64,000 nt of DNA from Gillisia limnaea DSM 15749 (lineage in GTDB: Bacteria; Bacteroidota; Bacteroidia; Flavobacteriales; Flavobacteriaceae), in the NCBI RefSeq assembly GCF_000243235.1, contig NZ_JH594605.1, positions 343,982 through 407,981 of the forward strand, written 5' to 3'. The notes beneath the pieces were generated by a model. The model was not told the origin of the DNA. It did no database searches and saw only the letters and a program-made list of their open reading frames with translations. A program made the position numbers and the translations under genes. How positions within the stretch are numbered: the stretch's first letter is position 1; each line of letters opens with the position of its first letter. This document shows, piece after piece, positions 25,273 to 34,796 of this stretch.

Positions 25273-25761
25273 ATGGAACAATTACCGGATTTTTGGCGAA
25301 CAGAGGTCTTACATCCTCTGTTCGTCCATTTCCCTATTGCACTGCTTATTATCGCTACGTTTTTTAAAATTGCTTCAGTTTGGGGTATAGGTAAATTTCT
25401 GGAATTACCTGGAACTATTTTATTGATTATTGGAACAATAGGTGGCTGGCTCGCAATCTATACCGGTAACCTGGCTGATGGAATTGTTTCAAGGACACTA
25501 TGCGATCCTACAGTCTTAAAAGCTCATGAAAACAATGGGTATACCATGATCTGGCTTTTTACAGCCGCTCTTGTTTTAGATTTATTTTACCAGAATAATC
25601 GCTTTAAATTTAAGCGGGTAGAGTTAAAAGGTTTTGTGATACTCTTAATGATCATTGGTTCCGGATATTTAGGTTATGTGGGGCATTTAGGTGCTAAACT
25701 AGTATACCAGCAGGCTGCCGGGGTTTATATACCTTCCGGTAACTGTGCAGAATTTAATTGA
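25273..25761 (+). CDS. DUF2231-type four-helix membrane protein
   Basis: A 162-residue inner-membrane protein with four hydrophobic segments (around residues 20-38, 44-64, 90-106 and 116-140). The N-terminal LHPLFVHFPIALLIIATFFK is the hallmark of the DUF2231 family: a conserved His-Pro-x-x-x-His-Phe-Pro that resembles haem-binding or redox-linked membrane proteins. Family function is not established. The tail VYIPSGNCAEFN contains a cysteine. It follows the small lipoprotein gene by one base. Confidence 0.8.
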   Translation: MEQLPDFWRTEVLHPLFVHFPIALLIIATFFKIASVWGIGKFLELPGTILLIIGTIGGWLAIYTGNLADGIVSRTLCDPTVLKAHENNGYTMIWLFTAALVLDLFYQNNRFKFKRVELKGFVILLMIIGSGYLGYVGHLGAKLVYQQAAGVYIPSGNCAEFN

Positions 25762-25870
25762 TTTTTTTATTCTAAAAATCAAAACCTCCTGGACTAATCA
25801 ATAAGATAGATAAAACGAAAAATAGCGCTGGTGAGATTTAAGCACAGAAGTCAATAAATCTATACTGAGT

Positions 25871-28132
25871 TTAATCTTGGAAGGATACTTTTGTAGGTAC
25901 TGAATAGAGTTCAGAAAAGGTGATTTTTCCGGTTTGACGGTTAAAAAAAGCAGAAGCCATGCCTATCCTTCCTTGCCCGATCTCGGTTTTTAAATAATTG
26001 TTTTCAGAAACAATCCTTCTTTTAGATTCTTCCAGATTCCATTGCGTTATAGTGTCGGCAACTTCAAAGATTTTTTCCATCACAATATCCTGTGCAGAAA
26101 TATTCAGCGCTTTAACTGCATCTTCAATCAACGGACTTATGTAGGATATCCTCCCTTGCATAAAATCCTTCAAAGCTTCAGCATAAATTTTGTTTGCCGA
26201 ATTTCCCATTAAAAGAATGAATTTTGCGCCTTGTTTTTTACAGGCTACTTCAATACTTCTTATAACTTCCTGATCTGCCAAATTCCCTGCTGTCCTAATG
26301 GGAATCAAATCTCCAATCCCGGTATTCATTAGAACGTTCAATGGCTCCCGCATGTCTATACAGTTTAAAACTGTTGCCAGCGGAGGTGCATTTATGAAGT
26401 CCATAAGTTCCTTATTCCTGAGTCTTCTGGAAACCAATTTCCCATCTATATAGCGCTGATTCCCTTCTTTCATGTACTCAAAGATCTCCTCTGGAGTAGA
26501 TTTTTCCTTGGATTCCTGAATTTCCCCTTTTACAAACTCCAGTTCTTTTCCTACCGAATATTTCTCTTTTAATCCAATAATACTCAAATTGATGTCGTGT
26601 TCTTTAGCAAAAGTATCTTCAAAATCTTCAAAGATTTCCAGCACGTCATGATCTATATAACTTGCAAATGTGGCATCAATGATCACGGTAGATTTTGGAG
26701 GTACATTCCAAAGAGTGTTTTTAATAGAAGCTTTATTAAAAAAGGATACTTCATTTGCCAATTCCAAACGGATAGTTTCTCCTTTAAAAATCTTGGTGTT
26801 CTCTATAAAAAAGGCATTGTGATAATTGCTACGCAGCAAAAAGAAAATACTTACAAGGGATCCTATAAATATTCCAATAAGAAGATCGGTTAAAATAATA
26901 GCGACTACCGTAACCACAAAAGGAATGAATTGATTCCATCCTTTTTTAAACATAGTCAAAACTACATCCCAGGAAGCTAATTTATAACCTATAACCAGTA
27001 AAATAGCTGCTAAGCTTGAGAGCGGAATAAGATTCAAAATAGAACTAAGGAACAAAACACTAAGCAAAAGAAAAACGCCATGTAAAATTGTAGATAACTT
27101 GGTTTCATTCCCCGCGTTTATATTCACGGAACTTCTTACTATAACAGATGTTATAGGAATACCTCCAACAAGACCTGTTATGGTATTTCCTATCCCCTGC
27201 GCCACCAATTCTCTATTGGGAGGAGTTTTTCGCTTGTGTGGGTCAATCTCATCTGCGGCTTCAATAGCAAGCAAACTGGCAATAGAAGCGATTAAAGTAA
27301 TGGTTATAGCCACTCCCCATACCTCGGGATTTGTTATGGCTGAAAAATCAGGAAAAGTTAGAAGCTCGGAAAAATGATCAATTTTTGGAATATTAACCAA
27401 ATGTGCCGAATTAAGATGTAAAGACGGCATGATATATTCAAAAATAAAATTGAGCAATACCCCTAAAATTACTACCACTAAGGCAGGTGGAAGTAATTTG
27501 AAATTTTTCAACGGGGATCTATCCCAGAATATCATAATCGCAAGTGATAGTCCGGATATTAGAAGAGCTCCTGCCGTGAGAGAATCTATAAAATTCCAAA
27601 ATGCAGGTTGCACTTGACTTAAAAATCCAATGTCTGGATCCAGGTAACTCTCTACGGTTGCTTCTATTCCAAGGGCGTAAGGAATTTGGGCGATAATTAG
27701 GATAATTCCTATGGCTGCAAGTAATCCTTTAATAATATTAGAAGGCATATAATCTGCGATAAGACCAGCCTTAAGAATCCCTAAAACAAACTGAAAGATT
27801 CCCCCCAAAACCACCGCCATTAAAAAAACTTCAAAACTTCCCAGTGAGGCTATTGAAGCCAGCACCACCGCCGTTAGACTGGCAGCAGGACCACTTACGC
27901 TTACCGAGGACATGCTAACACTTCCTATCACAAGACCTCCAACTATTCCGGAGATCAATCCAGAAAGAAGCGGCGCGCCACTTGCTAGTGCTATTCCAAG
28001 ACAAAGCGGAAGCGCAACTAAAAACACTACGATACTGGCAGGGATGTCCTTATTCAGACTTGAAAAGAGAGGTTTCCGAGGGTTGAGTTCAACCTTACTA
28101 ACTATGTTATTAAAACTAGGAATCTTTTTCAA
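25871..28132 (-). CDS. SulP-family anion transporter fused to a carbonic-anhydrase-like domain lacking zinc ligands
   Basis: A 753-residue protein. Residues 20-430 are a SulP/SLC26 membrane domain (DIPASIVVFLVALPLCLGIALASGAP, GPAASLTAVV). A STAS domain follows (about 450-540), and residues 550-740 resemble a beta-carbonic anhydrase. Cys591-x-Asp593-x-Arg595 matches the first zinc ligand and the D-R dyad, but the G-H-x-x-C motif is G-N-S-A-N at 643-647, so His and Cys ligands are Asn644 and Asn647. Bicarbonate or another small anion is the likely substrate; the fused domain is probably non-catalytic. No in-frame ATG exists near the N-terminus; the start is a TTG at 28132. Confidence 0.9.
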   Translation of the reverse strand: MKKIPSFNNIVSKVELNPRKPLFSSLNKDIPASIVVFLVALPLCLGIALASGAPLLSGLISGIVGGLVIGSVSMSSVSVSGPAASLTAVVLASIASLGSFEVFLMAVVLGGIFQFVLGILKAGLIADYMPSNIIKGLLAAIGIILIIAQIPYALGIEATVESYLDPDIGFLSQVQPAFWNFIDSLTAGALLISGLSLAIMIFWDRSPLKNFKLLPPALVVVILGVLLNFIFEYIMPSLHLNSAHLVNIPKIDHFSELLTFPDFSAITNPEVWGVAITITLIASIASLLAIEAADEIDPHKRKTPPNRELVAQGIGNTITGLVGGIPITSVIVRSSVNINAGNETKLSTILHGVFLLLSVLFLSSILNLIPLSSLAAILLVIGYKLASWDVVLTMFKKGWNQFIPFVVTVVAIILTDLLIGIFIGSLVSIFFLLRSNYHNAFFIENTKIFKGETIRLELANEVSFFNKASIKNTLWNVPPKSTVIIDATFASYIDHDVLEIFEDFEDTFAKEHDINLSIIGLKEKYSVGKELEFVKGEIQESKEKSTPEEIFEYMKEGNQRYIDGKLVSRRLRNKELMDFINAPPLATVLNCIDMREPLNVLMNTGIGDLIPIRTAGNLADQEVIRSIEVACKKQGAKFILLMGNSANKIYAEALKDFMQGRISYISPLIEDAVKALNISAQDIVMEKIFEVADTITQWNLEESKRRIVSENNYLKTEIGQGRIGMASAFFNRQTGKITFSELYSVPTKVSFQD

Positions 28133-28264
28133 AAGAAGGGGATGATTAGTTGCCGGAAACCTGAGCTCCTGTCAACAAGTTAAAAAATAAGCTATAAAAA
28201 TAATAAATTAAATACTAAGAACCATCCCAATCCCATTTTGACCCAGAAATATTAATTTTTTTTT

Positions 28265-28372
28265 TTGATATCCCGGATTAGCGTTTGTATTCTTTTTATT
28301 GTGGCAATTGGAGCAACACTGCTTAGTTATATTAAAATCTTCATAGATGAAGGCTTCAATCAAAAAAAATAA
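28265..28372 (+). CDS. Possible 35-residue single-pass membrane peptide
   Basis: An open frame between divergent sulP and S10 peptidase genes, with a TTG start and TAA at 28370. It encodes one hydrophobic helix (ISVCILFIVAIGATLLSYIKI) and a hydrophilic tail IDEGFNQKK. The composition looks like a real transmembrane peptide, but the start codon is weak and the preceding T run offers no ribosome site. It could equally be the remnant end of a membrane protein gene. Confidence 0.2.
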   Translation: MISRISVCILFIVAIGATLLSYIKIFIDEGFNQKK

Positions 28373-28410
28373 CTTATTTTTCAATCCTTAAAATCATCTT
28401 AAACGTACTT

Positions 28411-29895
28411 ATGAAATTTTTATCCCTCCTAATTTTCAGTATAGCATCCATTGGTCTTTATGCCCAAAAAATAGAACTCCCGGTAGATACTATGGTTGTT
28501 ACAAATCATTCGGTTACCATCAATGGAAAAAACATCAATTACACAGCACAAACCGGGACTCAACCTGTTTGGGATGAAGCCGGAAAACCAGTGGCGAGTT
28601 TATTTTACACATACTATAAGCGCAGCGATATCAAAAACACAGAAAACCGTCCTCTGGTAATTTCTTTTAATGGAGGGCCTGGATCGGCTTCTGTTTGGAT
28701 GCATATTGCCTACACAGGCCCCCGGGTTTTAAAGATCGATGATGAAGGTTTCCCTGTGCAACCCTATGGTTTAAAGGAAAATCCCTATTCTATTTTGGAT
28801 GTAGCGGATATTGTTTATGTAAATCCTGTAAATACAGGATATTCCAGATTGATAGAAAAGGAAGATGAAAAAGCGGATAGAAAAGATTTCTTTGGAGTCC
28901 AGGCAGATATTAAATACCTGGCCGGATGGTTAAACACCTTTGTAACCCGGAAAAACAGATGGTTATCCCCAAAATATTTAATTGGTGAAAGTTATGGAAC
29001 CACCAGAGTGTCAGGTTTAGCACTGGAATTGCAAAACAGCCAGTGGATGTATTTAAATGGAGTGATCCTGGTTTCCCCTACCGAAATGGGAGTTAACCGG
29101 GAAGGTCCTGTAGAAATCGCGAACAGGCTTCCTTATTTTGCTGCCGCTGCATGGTATCATAAAAAATTACCTTCGGCTTTGCAAAATAAGGACCTGGAAG
29201 AATTACTAGCTGAAGCTGAAGAATTTACCATTAATACAGTATTACCTGCTTTAATTAAAGGTGGATTTACTTCAGAAGAAAAAAAGCAGGAGATCGCTTC
29301 AAAAATGGCTTATTACTCTGGCATAGAGGAAAAAGTTTTCCTGCAAAACAATCTTGATGTTCCATTCCGGTATTTCTGGAAAGAACTGATGAGGGAAAGC
29401 GGTGGTTATACCATAGGACGTCTTGATTCCAGATACCTGGGGATAGATGCGAAAGTCGCCGGAGATTCCCCAGATTATAATGCTGAACTCACTTCCTGGC
29501 TGCATTCCTTCACCCCTGCCATCAATTATTACCTACAGGAAGAATTGAAGTTTAAAACCGATATTAAATACAATATGTTCGGACCAGTTCATCCCTGGGA
29601 TAGAAGCGGTGACAACACCGGTGAAAATCTAAGGCAGGCTATGGCTCAAAACCCAAATTTAGATGTATTGGTACAATCCGGTTATTTTGACGGCGCTACC
29701 ACCTATTTTAATGCAAAATATACCATGTGGCAACTGGATCCCAGTGGTAAAATGCGGGATAGATTGAGTTTTAAAGGCTACAGGAGTGGACATATGATGT
29801 ACTTAAGAAGTGAAGATCTTAAAAATGCCAATGAGGATATACGGGACTTTATAGAAAATTCTCTTCCCAAAGCAGGGGATTCAGCTAAATATTAA
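28411..29895 (+). CDS. S10 family serine carboxypeptidase-like protein
   Basis: A 494-residue exported protein with signal peptide MKFLSLLIFSIASIGLYAQ. The oxyanion loop FNGGPGSASVWMH, the nucleophile motif GESYG with Ser194, the aspartate region VLVQSGYFDGATTYFN and the final histidine region YRSGHMMYLR complete the alpha/beta-hydrolase triad in S10 order. Family members remove C-terminal residues, often at acidic pH; bacterial homologues are periplasmic or secreted and poorly studied. It stands alone on the plus strand and shares a terminator with the threonine operon coming from the other side. Confidence 0.93.
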   Translation: MKFLSLLIFSIASIGLYAQKIELPVDTMVVTNHSVTINGKNINYTAQTGTQPVWDEAGKPVASLFYTYYKRSDIKNTENRPLVISFNGGPGSASVWMHIAYTGPRVLKIDDEGFPVQPYGLKENPYSILDVADIVYVNPVNTGYSRLIEKEDEKADRKDFFGVQADIKYLAGWLNTFVTRKNRWLSPKYLIGESYGTTRVSGLALELQNSQWMYLNGVILVSPTEMGVNREGPVEIANRLPYFAAAAWYHKKLPSALQNKDLEELLAEAEEFTINTVLPALIKGGFTSEEKKQEIASKMAYYSGIEEKVFLQNNLDVPFRYFWKELMRESGGYTIGRLDSRYLGIDAKVAGDSPDYNAELTSWLHSFTPAINYYLQEELKFKTDIKYNMFGPVHPWDRSGDNTGENLRQAMAQNPNLDVLVQSGYFDGATTYFNAKYTMWQLDPSGKMRDRLSFKGYRSGHMMYLRSEDLKNANEDIRDFIENSLPKAGDSAKY

Positions 29896-29917
29896 ATAAT
29901 TTCAGTTTCCTGAATAA

Positions 29918-29960
29918 ATAAAACCCTGCAGGTTAAGTAGCCAGCAGGGTTTTATATTTT
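29918..29960. terminator. Bidirectional terminator between the S10 peptidase gene and thrC
   Basis: ATAAAACCCTGC (29918-29929) pairs perfectly with GCAGGGTTTTAT (29944-29955), followed by ATTTT. It lies 22 bases after the peptidase stop and just before the thrC stop at 29959-29961, so it can end both converging transcripts. Confidence 0.9.
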
Positions 29961-31254
29961 AACTTAATAAGTAGGCTTTCAGTTCCTCATAGGTTTTAAT
30001 TTCAAAAGACTTTTTCTCTTCTTTCATTTGTGAACGAATCACGGCAGGAATCTCTATTTTTTCCTGAATAGCTGCTTCTACCGTGTCCAGAAATTTAACC
30101 GGGTGAGCAGTTTCCAAAAAAGTACCGTGAAATCCATTATTTTCCTTTAAAAAGGACTTTAATCCCAAATATCCCACGGCACCATGGGGATCCATGACAT
30201 AGCCGGTTTTTTTAAACATTTCTGCGATTGCCTCACTGGTAGCAGTATCATCAAAACTATAACCGGATAAAACCTCCTGTAGATTCCCGAATTTATTCTG
30301 AAAAAGCTCCAGTATCCTTACAAAATTACTTGGATTTCCAACATCCATGGCATTGGACAGGGTTTGAATACTGGATCTGGGTTCAAATTTTTCTGTTTGA
30401 AGAAAGCGTTCTACTACATTATTTACATTATTGGCTGCAATGAAATGATCTATTGGAAGCCCCATTTCCCTCGCTAAAAGTCCGGCACAAATATTTCCGA
30501 AATTCCCACTTGGGACAGAAAACACCAGTTTTTCATCTTTTTCCATCAATTGCTGATATGCCAAAAAGTAGTAAAACATCTGCGGTAACCAACGGGCTAC
30601 ATTTATGGAATTTGCCGAAGTCAACCTTCTTTTTTCCTGAATTTCCTCATCTAAAAATGCCAGTTTTACCATCTCCTGGCAATCATCAAAAACCCCGTCC
30701 ACTTCGAGAGCGGTAATATTCCTGCCTAAGGTAGTGAGCTGTTTTTCCTGGATTAGACTTACTTTCCCTTTAGGATAAAGGATCACTACCTCTATCCCTT
30801 CAACATCAAAAAATCCATTGGCTACAGCTCCTCCTGTATCTCCGGAGGTAGCAACCAATACGGTGATCTTCCCCAAATTATCCCTTTTTATGAAATAACC
30901 AAGACATCCGGCCATAAACCGGGCGCCCACATCCTTAAAAGCCAACGTAGGCCCGTGAAATAACTCCAGAACACTTGTGTCTTCTGTAAGTTCTACCACC
31001 GGAAATTCAAAATCCAACGTGGTGTCTATGATCTGTTTTAATTCAGCTTCCGGGATCTCATCTCCCACATATCCTTTAATCACTTCAAACGCAATCTCAT
31101 ATTTTGACTTAGATTTAAAGTTTTCAAAGAAAGATGGTGGAAGCTTATTTATTTCCTGCGGAAAGTACAAACCTCTGTCCGGAGCCAGACCTTTCAGGAC
31201 GGCATTTTCAAAATTTGAATTCTGACTTTTATCGTTTAAACTGAAATAGTTCAT
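29959..31254 (-). CDS. thrC: Threonine synthase
   Basis: A 431-residue PLP enzyme that converts O-phosphohomoserine to threonine. Evidence: the N-terminal NFENAVLKGLAPDRGLYFPQE motif of the family, the PLP lysine in HGPTLAFKDVGARFM, VATSGDTGGAVANGFF for the cofactor phosphate, and VPSGNFGNICAGLLA. Length is typical of the shorter bacterial class. It is the last gene of thrA-thrB-thrC, separated from thrB by 95 bases that include a CCCGA-GCTA-TCGGG hairpin. Confidence 0.96.
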   Translation of the reverse strand: MNYFSLNDKSQNSNFENAVLKGLAPDRGLYFPQEINKLPPSFFENFKSKSKYEIAFEVIKGYVGDEIPEAELKQIIDTTLDFEFPVVELTEDTSVLELFHGPTLAFKDVGARFMAGCLGYFIKRDNLGKITVLVATSGDTGGAVANGFFDVEGIEVVILYPKGKVSLIQEKQLTTLGRNITALEVDGVFDDCQEMVKLAFLDEEIQEKRRLTSANSINVARWLPQMFYYFLAYQQLMEKDEKLVFSVPSGNFGNICAGLLAREMGLPIDHFIAANNVNNVVERFLQTEKFEPRSSIQTLSNAMDVGNPSNFVRILELFQNKFGNLQEVLSGYSFDDTATSEAIAEMFKKTGYVMDPHGAVGYLGLKSFLKENNGFHGTFLETAHPVKFLDTVEAAIQEKIEIPAVIRSQMKEEKKSFEIKTYEELKAYLLS

Positions 31255-31349
31255 CTGTTTATTTTATTGTTTTAGAGGACACCCGAGCTATCGGGAGCAA
31301 CATCCTTATAAACATTCCCTGTGTGAGAAAATATTCCAATGGATGTTTA

Positions 31350-32270
31350 TCAAATTATTTTTATTCCTGTTGTGTTTATCTTTGAAAGATGAAGATCAAA
31401 ATCGATTGCCTTCTGCTGGTAAAATTCCTGAAGGCCGATTTTTACTTTTTCAGCCGATTCCTCGCCCCTGCACATGGCATAAACCGAAGGTCCAGATCCG
31501 GAAATCCCGAAGCCCAATGCTCCCTTCTCCAGTGCGATTTGTTTTAATTCGTGAAAAAACGGGATTAGAATAGATCTCACTGGTTCAACGATTTCATCTA
31601 CCAAACTCCGACCAAAAAGATCGTAATCCTTTTCATATAGAGCACTTACCAAAGCACCTAAATTCCCCCACTGACTAATAGCACTTTTAAGGGAAACTTG
31701 TTGCCTTATCACGGCTCTTGAATCTTTGGTCTTAAGTTCAATTAACGGATGCAGCACAACCACCCGCAATTCCGGAAGGCTTGGTAAGCTCAAAACTTCC
31801 AGAGGCTCATAACTTTTAACAAGGGTAAAACCACCCAGCAATGCAGGAGCTACATTATCCGCATGTGGATTTCCACTTGCCAGCCGTTCCCCTTCCATTG
31901 CAAAAGGGATTAGCTGGTGTGGGGTAAAGGGTTCATCCAGCAACTTGTTAATCGCAAACACAACTCCTGCAGAGCTTGCAGCACTGCTGCCAATACCACT
32001 TCCTGCCTTGATATTCTTGGTGATCTCAATATCGAAACCCTGACTGCTTTTTAATTGCTGAAGTAAAGCCATTGCAGAAACCCCGGCCACATTCATTTCT
32101 GTTTCCATTGGAAGCTCCTGCCCAAGAATCTTTGTTATCCTTATCGTATTCAGTTCGTTTTTCCGAATGATCATTTCATCTCCTACATTCTCCAGACAAC
32201 AACCCAAAACATCAAAACCACAGGATAGGTTAGCCACCGTTGCAGGGGCAAATATTTTTAGTTCTTCCAT
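31350..32270 (-). CDS. thrB: Homoserine kinase
   Basis: A 306-residue GHMP-family kinase that phosphorylates homoserine. It shows the three GHMP motifs: PATVANLSCGFDVLG at the N-terminus, the ATP-binding glycine-serine loop KAGSGIGSSAASSAG around residue 90, and GFGISGSGPSVYAM near residue 255. Its start lies 2 bases after the thrA stop, so translation is probably coupled. With thrA and thrC it completes the aspartate-to-threonine branch, with aspartate-semialdehyde dehydrogenase absent from the window. Confidence 0.96.
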   Translation of the reverse strand: MEELKIFAPATVANLSCGFDVLGCCLENVGDEMIIRKNELNTIRITKILGQELPMETEMNVAGVSAMALLQQLKSSQGFDIEITKNIKAGSGIGSSAASSAGVVFAINKLLDEPFTPHQLIPFAMEGERLASGNPHADNVAPALLGGFTLVKSYEPLEVLSLPSLPELRVVVLHPLIELKTKDSRAVIRQQVSLKSAISQWGNLGALVSALYEKDYDLFGRSLVDEIVEPVRSILIPFFHELKQIALEKGALGFGISGSGPSVYAMCRGEESAEKVKIGLQEFYQQKAIDFDLHLSKINTTGIKII

Positions 32271-32272
32271 CC

Positions 32273-34720
32273 CTATTTTTTTCCAATTCTTATGATGTCT
32301 GCAAATATCCCCGAAGCGGTAACATCTGCCCCGGCTCCGGCTCCTTTTACAATAAGCGGTTGAACACTATACCTATCAGTGAAAAACAGGACAATATTAT
32401 CGCTGCCGTTCAAATTATAGAATGGATGCTCTGGCCCCACCTGCTGCAATCCAACTTTTGCTTTCCCATTTTCAAGTTGGGCCACATATTTTAACTGGGC
32501 CTTATTTTGCGCTGCACTTTGATACAATTCCCTGAACTGGTATTCATCTTTCTCAAGGAAATCAAAAAATTCCTCGTTGGTTTTTGTATTGAGACTTTCT
32601 TCAGAAAGGAAATTATCCTTCTCAATTTCATCCAGTTCCATCTCTAATCCGCTCACTCTGGAAAGGATCAAAATTTTTCGGGCCACATCGATTCCACTTA
32701 GATCAATTTTTGGGTCCGGCTCGGTATAGCCTTCCTTCATGGCCTCTTCCACTATTTTATAGAAAGGTTCTTCTCCCTTATAATTATTGAATACAAAGTT
32801 AAGACTTCCCGAAAGCACAGCCTGTATTTTTTGGATTCTGTCCCCGGAATCCACAAGGTTTTTCAAGGTGTCAATTATAGGCAAGCCTGCTCCCACGTTG
32901 GTTTCGTATAAAAATGTAGCACCGTATTCCCTGGAAAGATCAATCAATTTCTCATAGTTTGAAAAATCATCAGCACAGGCAATTTTGTTACAGGTAACTA
33001 CAGAAATAGAATTTGCCAGATAATTTTTATACGTAGATGCAATTACTGGACTTGCCGTATTATCTACAAAAATGCTATTTCGAAAATTCAACTCCTTTAC
33101 CTTTTCAAAAAATGCATCCTGACTTGTTTCCTCCCCTTGCTCTAAAAGGTTCTTCCAGTTTTCCAGGTCTATCCCGTTTTCATCAAAGATCATTTTCCGG
33201 GAATTTGAAAGTCCAAGGATTCTTACTTTTAAACGGAGTTTCTCCAGCAGGTAAATTTCCTGCCGTTTCAATTGTTCAATTAATTTTCCACCTACATTCC
33301 CCACCCCGGTGATAAAAAGGTTGAGTTCTTTTGATGGAACCTCAAAAAAGGTTTCATGAAGTGTATTCAGTGCTTTTGTAACATCCTTCTTAGCGATCAC
33401 GGCAGAAATATTTCTTTCTGAAGATCCCTGTGCAATTGCCCTTATGTTGATGTTGTTGTTCCCCAACGCACTAAAAAGTTTTCCGCTTAAGCCGTGATGA
33501 CTCTTCATCCGGTCTCCTACCAGGGCTATAATTGCCACATCATCTTCAATTTGGATAGGGTTTATCCTTTTGTTCCGGATCTCCGCTTCAAAGGCTTCAT
33601 CCAATGCCAATTTTGCAGCCGGAGCCTCGTCATCTTTCACGGCGATGCAAATACTGTGTTCAGAAGAGGCTTGTGTTATTAAAACCACATTGATATTTTC
33701 CTGGTGCATAACTTCAAAAAATCTTTTTGAGAACCCCGGGATGCCAATCATTCCGCTACCCTCAATATTTACAAGACTTATATTGTCAATATGAGTAATT
33801 CCGGTAACCCATCTAAAATTATGTTTTCCAGATTTTGAGATCAGAGTTCCTTCCTCCTCAGGGCTGAAGGTGTTTTTTACTAGAATTTCTATTTGCTTTT
33901 CCAGCAGTGGCTGCAGCGTTGGTGGATAAATTACTTTAGCTCCAAAATGAGATAATTCCATAGCTTCCTCATAAGACACATTTTTAAGAGGATATGCCTG
34001 CGGAACGATCCGTGGGTTTGCAGTGTACATTCCGTTAACATCGGTATAAATGTATAGACGGGGAACATTAAGAGCTGCAGCGAGAATAGCAGCAGTAAAA
34101 TCGGATCCTCCGCGTCCTAAAGTACTGGGTACTCCCTCATCATTTTTGGCAATAAATCCCGGAACCACATATAATTTCGATCGGTTGTCAGCAAAGAAAC
34201 TTTCTATATTTTTATTGGTTTTGGGATAGTTAACCTGGATCTTATCATTGGTGTTCTTACAAACGATCAATTCCCTTGAATCTACCGATAAAGCGGCTAT
34301 TCCCAGGCTTTTAAAATACTCGGCGATAATTAGGGAAGAAAGGATCTCTCCAAATCCCGCGACCATATTTCTGGTCCTGTTGGAAAGCTCATTTAAGAGA
34401 TAAACCCCTTCATATAAAGTTTCAAGACGATTAAATTCCGTTTTAATCCTACTCAAAATTCCGCTTTGTGCATTCACGGGAATCAATTCTTTAATAGCTT
34501 CCAAATGTCTTGTTTCATTTTTCTGAAGAATTTCCTTGTAGCTAAGATCTTCCCTGGAAGCCATAAGGGCCATTAAGATAAGGTCATCTGTTACACCGCC
34601 AAAAGCAGAAAATACCGTGATGGTAGTATCGTCTTTTAAGTGTTTTTGAATACAGGCTGCTACTAATTTTATTCTTTCCGGAGTGGCTACAGAAGAACCA
34701 CCAAATTTTAAAATATTCAT
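32273..34720 (-). CDS. thrA: Bifunctional aspartokinase / homoserine dehydrogenase
   Basis: An 815-residue fusion. The aspartokinase part (1-290) begins MNILKFGGSSVATPERI and has GRGGSDFTAAILAAAL; two ACT-like regulatory segments (about 300-440: VNIEGSGMIGIPGFSKRFF, IIALVGDRMKSHHGLSGK) follow; the homoserine dehydrogenase part starts near 455 (LFITGVGNVGGKLIEQL, NAD(P)-binding) and includes TNVGAGLPIIDTL. The enzyme catalyses the first and third steps of threonine/methionine synthesis and is expected to be feedback-inhibited. The ATG at 34720 is chosen because it gives the canonical N-terminus; an upstream in-frame ATG at 34762 falls in the attenuator-like region. Confidence 0.96.
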   Translation of the reverse strand: MNILKFGGSSVATPERIKLVAACIQKHLKDDTTITVFSAFGGVTDDLILMALMASREDLSYKEILQKNETRHLEAIKELIPVNAQSGILSRIKTEFNRLETLYEGVYLLNELSNRTRNMVAGFGEILSSLIIAEYFKSLGIAALSVDSRELIVCKNTNDKIQVNYPKTNKNIESFFADNRSKLYVVPGFIAKNDEGVPSTLGRGGSDFTAAILAAALNVPRLYIYTDVNGMYTANPRIVPQAYPLKNVSYEEAMELSHFGAKVIYPPTLQPLLEKQIEILVKNTFSPEEEGTLISKSGKHNFRWVTGITHIDNISLVNIEGSGMIGIPGFSKRFFEVMHQENINVVLITQASSEHSICIAVKDDEAPAAKLALDEAFEAEIRNKRINPIQIEDDVAIIALVGDRMKSHHGLSGKLFSALGNNNINIRAIAQGSSERNISAVIAKKDVTKALNTLHETFFEVPSKELNLFITGVGNVGGKLIEQLKRQEIYLLEKLRLKVRILGLSNSRKMIFDENGIDLENWKNLLEQGEETSQDAFFEKVKELNFRNSIFVDNTASPVIASTYKNYLANSISVVTCNKIACADDFSNYEKLIDLSREYGATFLYETNVGAGLPIIDTLKNLVDSGDRIQKIQAVLSGSLNFVFNNYKGEEPFYKIVEEAMKEGYTEPDPKIDLSGIDVARKILILSRVSGLEMELDEIEKDNFLSEESLNTKTNEEFFDFLEKDEYQFRELYQSAAQNKAQLKYVAQLENGKAKVGLQQVGPEHPFYNLNGSDNIVLFFTDRYSVQPLIVKGAGAGADVTASGIFADIIRIGKK

Positions 34721-34740
34721 GCGAATGTTGTTAAATGTTA

Positions 34741-34764
34741 AAAAAAAGAAATGGAAATCCATTA
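34741..34764 (-). terminator. Candidate attenuator terminator before thrA
   Basis: On the minus strand AATGG-ATTT-CCATT is followed by TCTTTTTTT, ending 20 bases before the thrA start. The stem is short and AT-rich, so it is weak alone, but a long T run directly before a biosynthetic gene and downstream of a Thr/Ile-rich leader is the layout of a transcription attenuator. Confidence 0.4.
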
Positions 34765-34796
34765 AAGTAATTGCGGGACGGAGAAACTATAGCTTT

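Noticed and set aside
34721..34762. Upstream ATG extension of thrA
   Set aside because: It lies inside the T-run/hairpin region and adds MDFHFFFLTFNNIR before the canonical aspartokinase start MNILKFGG.
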